64,000 nt of DNA from NCBI GenBank assembly GCA_013368375.1, contig JAACJP010000043.1, positions 1 to 64,000 of the forward strand. The letters are read 5' to 3'. The DNA comes from Tricholomella constricta (Eukaryota > Basidiomycota > Agaricomycetes > Agaricales > Lyophyllaceae). The notes below the pieces were generated by a model. That model was not told where the DNA came from. It made no database searches and saw only the letters and a program-made list of their open reading frames with translations. Position numbers and translations under genes: made by a program. Shown piece after piece: positions 1 to 10,087 of the stretch. Each line of letters starts with the position of its first letter. Within the stretch, counting starts at the first letter, position 1.

Positions 1-1599
1 GGGTCAACGAGGCACCCACCCAGATATACACACCTGGACTTCCAACAACCTTGTCAGCGCCTTCATGTGTCTCCCACAAGGCCATGAACCTACAGCTCGC
101 TACAGTAGCGCCGACCCTTCTTCGAGAGCCTCAATTCTCATGATTGCACCCCCCAGAGCCTGCCACAGCTTCCTATCTGGCCTCTGCCCCCGCGCCGGTT
201 CCCCGCCCCCAGTGCTCCCCAATCCTTCGCCCTCGATCTCTAACTTCACCTTCCCTCGGCAATGAAGTCCAGGGCCTCCACATAGCCACACCTCGCCGTC
301 TACGCCGTCTACCTCCCTCTCGCCTGCAGGTATCATGACCAGCACCAGCGGCGGCAGTGACACCGACAGCGGGACGATGTGACCCTGTCTCTCGAGCTGC
401 CCCCATTCTCGCCACCATCCACTACTTTCCTCCACCCATGGTCGAAATTCCGCTGAAGGCACCAAAGCAGTCACGATCTCATTCTTGACCGGCAGAAAGG
501 CACCCCCCCTCTTCATCGACGCAGCTCTCGTCGTACTGTTGGGCCTGTAGGCTGGGCTCCTCCACTTCCACTTGCGCTTCCACCGCGCCCTCGAGACCAC
601 ACGGGAACAGAACAGGTCGTCGCCAAACCTCACAACGCCGAGTTGGAACAACACTGCGCGCGGGAGTCCTCCGAGTGCACAACGGCAAGGTGCTCCGTGA
701 GAAAACAGACGTGTTACTGCATTGGGGAGGCAGGCGGGCAACCCGGAGGGGGAGGAGGTCTTAGGCGGCGCAGACGCTAACATGTATTTCAATGTCGAGG
801 TCCGGGTCTTGAAGGATGGACAGTTGTCGAAGTGATTGGAAGTAGAGGTCTGAGGCATCTCGAGACGGTGTTGGGATGGTAAGCAAGTCATTGAAGCGCA
901 TCTGTCCTTCTTTCATCTTTCTCCCTTCTCTTCTCCCTGCCTCCCTTTCCACTGTGTGTCGAGTGCGTAGTGTATACTGATCTGTGCTTTTCCATTGTTT
1001 TTCTTATCCAGCCGCTTCCCCTCTTCACCCTCGCAGCGTCATCTGCGTGCAAGGCCGCCAAGAGCGTTTTGGCGCCTCGACGCGGATGCGAGTGTCGATC
1101 ATAGAGGCATGTTCATCATATCGGGGTACGCACCGCTTCTCCAGCTACTTTAATTTAGGCTAACCATCTGGCTGACATGTAGTCATCAAACAGCACAGAC
1201 GCACGCGGTACGCAGTAGGTTAGGCTTTAAACGCCCAGGAACACCTATTATCTGTGCATTTAATGGACCGGGTATAGATAATTTGGGGATCACACCTATT
1301 GGTATGTAGACCACAGATCATAACAAAGCTTAGCGCCTTACACGAGTTCAGATTTTTGGTCGCTGAATGGCTCTGTTGACGGACAGCTGCTTTGTACGCA
1401 ACCCGGGGTTCAGAGTAGCTACTCTTACCTTGCATTCGTCTGCGCAGTGATACTGTTCCATTCTGCCGCTCAAGCGACGAAGCCTGGTTCTCAAAGTTTG
1501 GGCAGAAGCCTATATTATAGCTGTAATTAGTGGTCCTTGGTTGATGATTATAACGCGGAGTAAGTAAGGAGTAGCATTAGCTTCGTTCGCCACTTTCTA
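1..1599. other. Stretch without a supportable gene
   Basis: Both strands carry open frames here, including a 263-codon frame on the minus strand at 100-891. Their composition (long basic, Pro/Gly/Glu-rich runs, no recognisable motif) is what GC-rich non-coding DNA gives, and I found no exon chain that reads like a protein. The part from about 1,130 to 1,599 is more AT-rich and holds the downstream flank of the minus-strand kinase gene. An unrecognised gene cut by the window edge cannot be excluded. Confidence 0.4.
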
Positions 1600-3085
1600 T
1601 TATATGGCGAGTGCTTCGTTGAGAGGCTCCATCTCGGATACGACGCCCGCCATCGTGAGCCTGACGGAGGGAGAGAACGACCAGCAGCGGTTCAAAATGC
1701 CTTTGAGGCGGACATGTCCGGACAGCACTAGGCCGCGGGGGCCCGGAGGCTTGATCCCACTTAGCACGTCTTGGATAACGAACGCGTCGCGGGAGCGGTA
1801 GTGGTACGGGATGTTCCCTGTGAGGACCTTTGCATCACATTGCGTTAGACAGTTGGGAACCAGAGCGGGGAGGCTCACCTCGTACGCAGTGCATCCGAAG
1901 CTCCAAACGTCCGTTTCTAGCCCGGGCTGACACGCGTCGTCCACAAGTAGCTCGGGAGCCTGCCACCTTGTGGGCCCAAATACGGGATTGGAGGGCGTAA
2001 AGCCCGTCGGGCCAGCTAGGAGATCCTCGATCACCTGCGAGAGACCAAAATCACTGATAACGGCCCGTCCTTCATCTGTAATGAGGACGTTGTTCTTTAA
2101 ACCATCATATTTTTAGCAGGTGTCGATGCAACATCACGGAGCTCTCACGCCTTTCAGATCCCCGTGTACAATTGGCGGGACAAGGGTATGCAGGTAATGC
2201 AGGCCTTGCGCGATGTCAAAAACCTTTTTAATGGGCTGTCAGTCGATGTTTCGAAAAGGTTCAATAGGCAGGCAGTGTCCACAGACCAAGTATGTTCTGT
2301 CCAATTCTGTGTCACCTCGCTCACGAAGGTAATCCGTGGCACTGCCATTTTGATACCACTGCATCACCATCGAAGGACGTCCAGACATATGATACGACGT
2401 GCCGAACAGTTTGACGATATTCGGATGTTCAAGGCGGTGCCACACATAGACTTCCCGATTCAAGCGCTGTGATGCGGTACATAAGGCCCGACCCGACATT
2501 AGCTCAAGCGGGATAGAAGGGGACACACCTTGCGGGCCTTCGTGACATCTCCCATGGCTAAGATGCGGATGAGTTTGATTGCCACCTGGAATCGACTGGT
2601 TAGCGTCGAAAAAGGAGAGCAGGGAAGATAGATGTATCGTTCACCAGATTCGTATCGCTGCGTGGGGCACGGCCAGGGCGGTCGTTCATCCAGATCCCTC
2701 GATAGATGTCAGAAAATCCTCCTGTAGTAACAGGGGACTCGTTGAGCGTTTTAACGCGATGCGTCAAGTCTACGACCCCCGCAATTGGCGAGGTGGTAGA
2801 TGCTGGGGTGTCCGAGTCTGGAGTAACTGATGTAGAGCGGCTGTGGGGATAGCGGTGTAAAGGAATAGATAACAGAGGGAGCGTGGGATGGGATAAACGG
2901 CGAGGTAGATCATCCTGTCGAGGAGAAATGAACAAAGGCGTTACTACGGGAGCTACATCCGACTCGACGGCAACATGTGAACCATGGTAGGTGACAATCT
3001 GTGACTCGGATGGGCCTCCAAGGTGTGCAGTCGGCTTCCAATCGGAGTCCACAACATTGTCTGGGCGTTGAATAGATAAAGGCAT
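1600..3085 (-). CDS. Protein kinase, tyrosine-kinase-like (TKL) type, about 6 exons
   Basis: Predicted cytosolic Ser/Thr kinase of the TKL-like group expanded in mushroom fungi. Reading the minus strand and joining exons at GT-AG sites gives the kinase landmarks in order: glycine loop TGGFSDIYRG, VAIKL with the ATP-binding lysine, the glutamate helix LNREVYVWHRLEHPNIVKL, the catalytic loop as HGDLKGNN, DFGLSQ, the activation end RWQAPEL, and DVWSFGCTAYE. The C-lobe ends at a TAA at 1600-1602. Introns begin at about 2643, 2528, 2286, 2149 and 1890. I chose the ATG at 3085 because a TATATATA box lies at about 3121-3130; an in-frame ATG at 3121 would sit on top of that box. The catalytic loop has HGD rather than HRD, common in this fungal group and still retaining the Asp. 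The roughly 150-residue N-terminal part is rich in Pro and Ser and has no domain I recognise. No frameshift was seen, so it should be intact. Confidence 0.8.
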
Positions 3086-3117
3086 TGAGCAGTAGAGGAA
3101 GATGCGGGTGTGTTGGA

Positions 3118-3132
3118 CCATTATATATAAGT
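3118..3132 (-). promoter_or_regulatory. TATA box of the kinase gene
   Basis: A TATATATA run lies 35-45 bp upstream of the chosen start codon on the minus strand, a plausible core promoter spacing. It also supports the ATG at 3085 over the one at 3121. Confidence 0.5.
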
Positions 3133-3144
3133 TGAGCGTCAAAT

Positions 3145-3895
3145 ATGTCAACGGTAGGCGTGGCTGTGGTGGGGATGCCAAATGTTGCAACTTTAATACC
3201 AAACCGGTTCAGTTCGAGTTAAATTAGTTCCAACCAAGAACAATTGGCGCCTTTAACAGATTCTTCTCAGCACGGCGAGTTTGAAGTAACTCGGAAAATA
3301 GAATGGTCGAGGAACCCTGAATGCGGCATTATGAGACGAAATGATACGCAATTCAGTAATCCTTACTTACCCAACATGAAATGATATTCCTCCGTTGACT
3401 CCAAGTAGACACCGCGAAGTTGTCTACGTCGAGAATCTCTTAACCCCTTCGAGAGACATCTACACAATGATGCACGAAGAAATCGATCACACTGAAGAAC
3501 ACGCCACTGGTGGGATCTTCAGCTAACCCCAGCCGGACAAGTGTCACTTGCAACGAGAGCAGCAACACATGCACATGGGTCACGAGAACATAGAAGAACT
3601 AGTCTGTAACGACCGACATGGGCGAAGCCTACAGGTCGATAATAATATGGATGCAACAAAAAAAGAAAAAGAAAGAGAAGAAAGAAGAGACTGCGGACCT
3701 GGCGCTTCGGAGCAATATACGCACTTGGAGAGGTTTGGGGCAATGTCGCGCTTCTTCCACTCTGAGCTTTCGTAGAAGGCGCACGGCCCACCCTGCAGGC
3801 AATGTACTGCTCCAGGATTCAGTTATTGACACGTCCAGAGCATTCCATAGGCGCTCGCTTCAGATCAGGAAATGTAATGGGTAATATATGAGGCG
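3145..3895. repeat. Direct duplication, copy 1 (diverged)
   Basis: This stretch and 3940-4700 align along their length in the same orientation. Shared landmarks in order are a GTGGGGATGSCAAA block, CGGCGAGYTTKAAGTAACTCGGAA, TGCGGCATTATGAGACGA, CTCCGTTGACTCC, CACGCCACTKGTGGGAT, ATGCACATGGGTCAC and CGCTTCTTCC. The copies differ by many substitutions and small indels. Neither carries a convincing reading frame. Copy 1 begins next to the kinase TATA box, so the duplication may have taken in part of that gene's upstream region. Confidence 0.7.
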
Positions 3896-3939
3896 TGGGG
3901 AAAGCGCACTCACGTTACGTAGACGGCAGACATGGCAGG

Positions 3940-4700
3940 GGGTGTCAAACACGTAAATGATAGGCATGACTGTAGTGGGGATGGCAAAGGTTGCGACTGA
4001 TACCAAATGCGGAACTGAACCTCTCAAACCGGTCCTGTACGGTTCAGTCACTGTCAAAGAACTTGTTTTGAACCATTGTAAACACTGGACGCCTTCAAAA
4101 GAGTCCTTATCAGCAAACGGCGAGCTTTAAGTAACTCGGAAGATGGAACGTTCAACGAACTTGGATGCGGCATTATGAGACGAGGTGTATTCCTTACTTA
4201 CCCTAGCACGAAAGATATACCTCCGTTGACTCCGGACAGACACCGCGAAGATACATTTGTCATGTTCAAGGACACTATCACTGCGTCAAAGCTCAGTCGA
4301 GGGACATATACGGCGGCGTGACGGACCACAAAGTCGATCATAATGAAAGGCACGCCACTTGTGGGATTGCCTGATGGAAAAGTCTTACTTCAAAAAAAGC
4401 AGTAGAGCATGCACATGGGTCACAAGAACACATAAGAAGAGCCGACGGAAATAGCGCTTCGCAGCGACTCACGCGTTTGGAGAGATTTATGAGCAGTGTG
4501 GCCGCTCCCGCTTCTTCCGCATAAGGACGTGAAGGCGCACATCATTAACGAGCCACTCCTCAGAGCATCGATGGGCGCGATTTCCATGTTTGTATTGGGT
4601 AGCACATGAGATCGCAGGAGGTTCAGTGTGTGATGGAGGCGCTCATCGTGTTTTCCTCAGCAAAGGCAGGGCAATGAGAAAAGCGTGGTGAACAATGTTG
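3940..4700. repeat. Direct duplication, copy 2 (diverged)
   Basis: Second copy of the unit at 3145-3895, with the same landmarks in the same order and orientation. Function unknown. The remaining sequence to about 5,110 shows nothing I can name. Confidence 0.7.
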
Positions 4701-5184
4701 GAGGTACGATGTAGTCGGTCAGCACACAGCCATATCAATCATCCCCCGAGAGAACGTTGGTACGAGGACGTCACGGATGCATGCGACAAATTGAGGGTTC
4801 AGATGTGCAAAAGCTCGGAAATCCCCGCATTTGGCATAGTGGAACGGCGGCGTCCTGAAATGTCGCCAGCGTTCCCATGCCCTCCCTACGTTCGCGGTTG
4901 AGTGGGACACAGTGCACCATTTGTCCCATTACCGATTGATTAGCTGAATTGATATTAGGACACTGCGATGGGAAGGGGCTGATATTGCGCCGCAATGGAT
5001 CAATCTGGATCAATGGATGGATGGATGCAATGTAAGTCCCTTGAGCTGCCTTTACGTAGATCCCCATAGGCCCCTCCTCGCAGCTGCGCTTATTTTTACC
5101 AATGTTTCGTTCTGCATTTGGCTGTAACGCCCCGTCCGTGTTTCCAGAATTCTAGATCTTCACTTTTCCAGAATACACCAGGCT

Positions 5185-5275
5185 GTGCTCCAACCCAGGC
5201 CAAGCGTCCGTCGCCCGACCTCATCGATCTCGACTCACCCGACTCCGCCAGACTCGCATCGGCCACGACGAAAGT
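5185..5275 (+). pseudogene. Fragment of a KRE6/SKN1 exon
   Basis: The translation contains SPDLIDLDSPDSAR, nearly the same as [14 protein letters not shown] at the start of exon 2 of the intact KRE6/SKN1 gene at about 10,979. The match also covers the splice acceptor side: CCCAGGCCAAGCGTCCGTC here against CCTAGGTCAAGCACCCGTC there. Matching stops soon after, so this is an isolated piece of about 90 bp and not a gene. It looks like the remnant of a duplicated or deleted second copy. Confidence 0.6.
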
Positions 5276-6229
5276 CAGAATAGCACAACGTAGCGCTGCG
5301 TTCGTTCGTTTTCATCATGCTCCGGCCTGCTCTATCTTCTCAACCCCGAGCCGCCTGGCCGCGAAAGACAAAACCACCTGAGCTTGGAATCGCACACCTC
5401 GAGCACTCGGGCCTCAGGCTTCAGGCGTCAGGCTATGAAAAAACTGAGGTGTACCCAGTAATGACACAGACGATCAGAACGCCACGCCGCCTCCACCTGC
5501 TCGCTCAAAGATCCCATCAACGACCTCGCGCATTTCTTCCTATGGTTTCGAACCATACAATCCCTGCGCACGTCACGTCCGAAGCATTTACATTTGGTAT
5601 CCACCGCTCCAGCATTCGCATTCGCTTGTGTCTCGTATCTCGGGTCCGTCCTCGCCTAAGCAGATCCTCATTCTCGTTCTCGCCCCTTGTTCCTCATGCT
5701 GACGCAGTTCACAAACACCGCCTCCCCCCGCCCCCGCCCCCCGTGTCATTCCCGTTTTCCCTATCCTTTTTCTCAACTGGCCTGCGCGACGCATCGGCAT
5801 GGTACAGCCTGAGCCTGGACCGTCTCCTTAGCCGCGCCTCTTCAAGCGCCAAGCGCCCGCCGTGTCGCGCGTTCGGATGACGGATGACGTGCGCACGCAG
5901 GCGCAGGCAGCGATACGATAGGACAGGATGGCGGACGCCGTTCGCCATTAGCCATCTGCCGTTAACCGGAACAGTACGGTGGGCAGTCGCGGCACGCACA
6001 CCGGTCAAGTCAAAGCGGTGCATATAGGGGGGGTAGGGGGGTTACGTAGGCGTTGGACCTGCTCTGCCTTTTTGGTGGTTGGTGGTTGGCGGTGGGAGAG
6101 GGGAGAGGGGGCGGTGGGGGTGGGTAAGCCCGGGAGGCTCCTGTGTGCGTGTGCGGGTGTAAGTGTGTGTGGCACTGGGAGGGTAAGGGGAAGGTGGCGC
6201 CACGGTGGTGTTGGTAAGGGGCGGGATGA
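5276..6229. other. GC-rich stretch without a gene
   Basis: A plus-strand open frame at 5317-5880 is rich in Arg, Ser and Pro and has no domain or splice context; I read it as chance. Short C and G runs are frequent. Nothing else is seen. Confidence 0.4.
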
Positions 6230-6861
6230 GTCCATGCACATTGCATGGGTGCTAGTAACACAAAATGATTGGTGCATTGGACGCAAGTGGGGCGGGGGGG
6301 GGGGGGCGAAAGGCGTAAGGCCGGGAGATCCAATCGAATCCACCAATCGGAAGGATCGGAGTCATGGATGGACTGATATACTGTACACAACCCCCGAAGC
6401 GGGCATGATCCTGGATCTGGATCAGGCGTCGATCGATGCCCATCCAGCCCATGGGTGGGGTGGATTCTCGGCACCGTCGGTTGACATGGCAAGTTGGCCC
6501 AGGGCAGGGAGCCGGGGCACGTAGCGAAAGAGGAGTAATAACTGATGCTCGAGTTGGGAACGGCGATTCGAGCAGGGCGCTAGGCGCTGGAGGAGACGGC
6601 AATGTGAGGGGGGGGGGGGGGGGGGGGGGGGGGCGGAAAAAAGACGGTGTATGCTCAAGTTTGAAGCGGCTGCTCGCCTGGAGGTGCGTAGGAGTTACGA
6701 CCATTTGAATGGTTCTTCCCCGTGCCCATGTAATGGTACGGCTGGGCCTGCTCGTGCGCCTTCTTGCCTCGGCTCCAGATACGCCTCTACGACCTCATGC
6801 GTCAGAATTGGCGTTGAACAAAGCAACACTTGAGCCTTGAGCGAGAGATATGTATGTACAC
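6230..6861. repeat. Degenerate tandem unit A
   Basis: First of four related units in a row. It shares with unit B the blocks GTAAGGCCGGGA, CCAATCGAATC, TGGATCAGGCGTCGAT, CCCATGGGGT, GCTAGGCGCT and GAAGCGGCTGCTCG in the same order. It includes two long G runs, one around 6293-6306 and one of 26 G at 6608-6633. No intact protein is encoded. Confidence 0.65.
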
Positions 6862-7619
6862 ACAGTAGTGGACAGTAACGGCAGCAGCCACTCTAGAGAA
6901 TGTCGCACTTGGGGCGGGGATCCGGAGGGGAACGGCGTAAGGCCGGGATACCCAATCGAATCTCCACCAATCGGGAGCATCGGAGTGATGTACTGATATA
7001 CTGCACTGTTACACAACCCCGAAGCGGGCGCGATCCTGGACCTGGATCAGGCGTCGATGCCCGCCCAGCCCATGGGGTTGATGGGATTCCGGGCACCGTT
7101 GACACGGCAAATTGGCCCGGGGAGCCGAGGCTGAGGCATAGAGGGACAGGGAGTGCGGACGTAGTGATGGGTGGAGTAAAAGGAATGATGCTCGAGTGGT
7201 GGATCCAGGGATTCGAGCAGCAGAGCAAGACGCTAGGCGCTAGAGGAGCCGGGGATGTGAGGGGAGCGGAAAAAAGGAACGGGTGTATGGTCAAGCTTGA
7301 AGCGGCTGCTCGTCTGGAGACGCGTAGGAGTTACTTGGGATTTTGGAATGGTCCTCTCCCGTGCCCGTGCCCGTGCCCGTGTACCTCCGCCTGCCCTTTC
7401 TTGCCTCGGTCTCCGAATACGCCTCTAGGACCTCATGCGTCGGATTGGCGTGAATAAAGAAGCACTTGAGCGAGAAAAAATAATAAGTGCCCGTAGCGCG
7501 CAGATGAGGCAGCAAGGATTCGAATAGTCACTTGCCCTGAGACGAAATACCGCGATCGCGTGGGGCAAAAGCCCGCTTGCGTCAGCTCCCGGAGGATTCA
7601 GAGTTCAGAGTTCAGAGCA
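6862..7619. repeat. Degenerate tandem unit B
   Basis: Second unit. It opens with CAGCAGTGGACAGTAACGG, a block that also opens units C and D, and repeats the body of unit A with many substitutions. The short repeat CCGTGC sits at about 7361-7380. Confidence 0.65.
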
Positions 7620-8771
7620 CAGCAGTAGCAGTGGGCAGTAACGACAGCAGCCAATTTGGACAGAGAGAGCGCAGCCAAGCCCAACGTCGACTCGAATCAC
7701 GAACGTTTATGACGCTGCTGTTCACTGACAGACATACACATGGCGTTCATTAAATCTGCGGCTTTTATCATGTCGCGGTGGACGACTCAGAGGAAGGAGC
7801 CCAGACGGAATTGAATTGAATGCGGGGCGTAGGGTGCATGGGCGTGATAAAAAATGCAGGAGATGAAGATGGTGTGGTTCCGCCACCGCAACACCCGCAT
7901 ATATCGCTCTTCACGCCCAGATCCCCTTCCTCCGCTTTCCCCTTCCCCTTTCCCTTTCCCGTCTGTTCCTCGACCTGCACATCCACCCAACCGACAAGGT
8001 CAGCCAAGCTTCCACCCCCCCCCTCCTCCTCCTGCGTGCGCTCTCCTCGTCCACGTCCTCCGATATAAACACACCACAAGCCCCTCAAAGCATGACGCGA
8101 CGACGCAAGACGCGACCTCTCCTTCCGCATTGCGAAGAAGACGCGGTCCGTTGGTTGGTAGCGTCCTTGCTCACGGATGGGATGCAATGTGTCTTCGAGT
8201 AACGTGAAGAGCGACGAGCGAAGCGGATCAGCCTCAGCGCTAGCGCCAGCCTCGCCCGGAACGGGCCCATCCACTTTCTAACAGCTAACTTCTACAGGGA
8301 GGCGGCCACACGTGAAGCGAACCTTACAGTGCAGGCCACAGGTGCGGCAGGTGCTCGTGTGGCGTCATACGCTGCTGCACCCCTGCGGTCTTGGGCGCTG
8401 TATTATTATGTGTTATATGTATGCACAGTCCCCGAAGGCGTGGCAGGCGTCGATGCCCATGGGTGATGATGGAATCTGGGCACCGCCACCGCCGCTCGCG
8501 ATTTTGACACGGGGGCGCAGAGACAGAGGGCGGGCACGGGCACGGGCACGTTGCGATGGGCGGTGCAGGAAAAGGAATGATGAATGAATGACGCTGGAGT
8601 GGAGGGCCCGGGGCTTGAGGAGGGAGCTAGGCTTAGAGGAGACGGGTTGTTCATGAGAAAAGGGGGGGGAGGGAAAGCGCCGGTGCGTGCTCTGAATGAA
8701 GCTTGTGTTTTCTTCGAGGTGCGCGATCGCGGGACTTGCGTCAGCTTCGGAGAGATCCAGAGTTTAGAGCA
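7620..8771. repeat. Degenerate tandem unit C
   Basis: Third and longest unit. It shares TTCATTAAATCTGCGGCTTT, GACTCAGAGGAAGGAG and GACAAGGTCAGCCAA with unit D, and the CAGGCGTCGATGCCC block with A and B. A minus-strand frame at 7768-8274 resembles a frame in unit D, which reflects the shared DNA. I do not call it a gene. Confidence 0.6.
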
Positions 8772-9500
8772 CAGCAGTTACAGCAGTGGACAGTAACGGC
8801 AGAAGCCAGTCCAGATAGAGAGTGTCGCATTGAAGAGCAAGCCCGGCGTCGACGTCGAATCCGCTTATGACGCTGCTGGTGTATTCTGTAGACATACGTA
8901 TCGCGTTCATTAAATCTGCGGCTTTTAGTCGCGTCGTGGTGGATGACTCAGAGGAAGGAGACTAGACGGGTTTAGGGTGCAGAGTGCACGGTGTACGGGC
9001 GCGAAAAATGCCAGGAAATGGTCGGGGTTTCTACCTCCAGCCCACTCCAACCAAGCATCAGACACGTCAGGCGCGCCACCGCGCGTATCTCTTTCCACGC
9101 CAGATCCCCTTCCTCCGCTGTCCCTTTCCCACCTGTTCCTCGACCTGCACATCCGCATCGGATCCACCGAACCGACAAGGTCAGCCAAATTCCTCCCCGG
9201 CCGACATGCGCGCCTTCCTCTGACATGAAAAAACCCCACAAGTCCAACTAAGCCTGAAGCGAAGCTCACCCTCCCCATTGCGAAGAAACAGGGCGATCCG
9301 TTGGTGTCCTTGCTCACGCATGCGATGTGTCCTCGAGTAACGGGAAGAGCGAAGCGGATTAGCGTCAACACCAGCGCCGGCCCCGTTCAGAAGGGGCTCA
9401 TCCAACAGGGAGGCGGCCACACGTGAAGCGAACCTTACGATGCAGGTGTGGCAGGTCTCGTGGCGTGATGCTGCACCCTGCGGCCTGGGCCCTGTAGCGT
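8772..9500. repeat. Degenerate tandem unit D
   Basis: Fourth unit, ending just before the upstream region of the KRE6/SKN1 gene. It has the same opening block and order as unit C but lacks the stretch C shares with A and B, so the units differ by internal deletions. Confidence 0.6.
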
Positions 9501-10087
9501 TTGCTGACCGAGTGCGGTGCGGCGAGTTACGGCTCCCCTTGATTGTAAAACGAAACGGAACCGATATGGGGATCGAAATCGTGACTCGAGACCTGTAGTG
9601 GCTCGAGGGCTCGCAAAGGAGAAATGCGACGATGGGTAGGAGCACGGGAGCTGAGGCTGTCGGGACGGGCAGGCGGGAATAATGAATAAATGGGAAAAAT
9701 AGTGTATGCGGACAGTTTCAAGGGCGAAACGACGTTTGAGGTAGATGTCCGGTGTGGAGATGACGCCGGGGCGAGGACATGGAAGCCGAGCGAGTCGTGG
9801 AAAAAAAGGATATGGATATGCCGAAAGTCGGAGTTGTTTGTTGGTAATCTCCCCAGGATGGCAGTCAGCAGACGCGAAGGTCGCCTTGGCACGATGACTG
9901 CCCACGGTTCAGGTTCTTCGTGGGTGGGCTCTGTTGAGAAGGATGGAGTGAAATTGATTTGCGTTCGCATGCTGTGTATATGTGGGGAAGATTGGCGAAA
10001 ATTGTTGTTGATGCAAGGGGCGTGATGACGGGTTGCGTTACATAATGGAGTCAGTCAACGATTTTCGCATTCAGACCTCGTACTGCG
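9501..10087. other. Upstream region of the KRE6/SKN1 gene
   Basis: Between the last repeat unit and the start codon at 10,088. A 111-codon frame at 9690-10025 begins with a true ATG but has no recognisable motif; it may be a chance frame or lie in the 5' leader. No clear TATA box was seen. Confidence 0.35.

Noticed and set aside
100..891. 263-codon minus-strand frame
   Set aside because: No motif, basic and Pro/Gly-rich composition, GC-rich DNA with long open frames on several strands; not separable from chance.
5317..5880. 187-codon plus-strand frame
   Set aside because: Low-complexity Arg/Ser/Pro composition, no splice context and a competing minus-strand frame.
6010..6704. Pro-rich minus-strand frames across the G runs
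   Set aside because: They translate G/C runs within degenerate repeat units and differ between units.
7768..9371. Similar minus-strand frames in units C and D as a possible tandem gene pair
   Set aside because: The similarity follows from the shared DNA; the frames shift relative to each other and have no domain.
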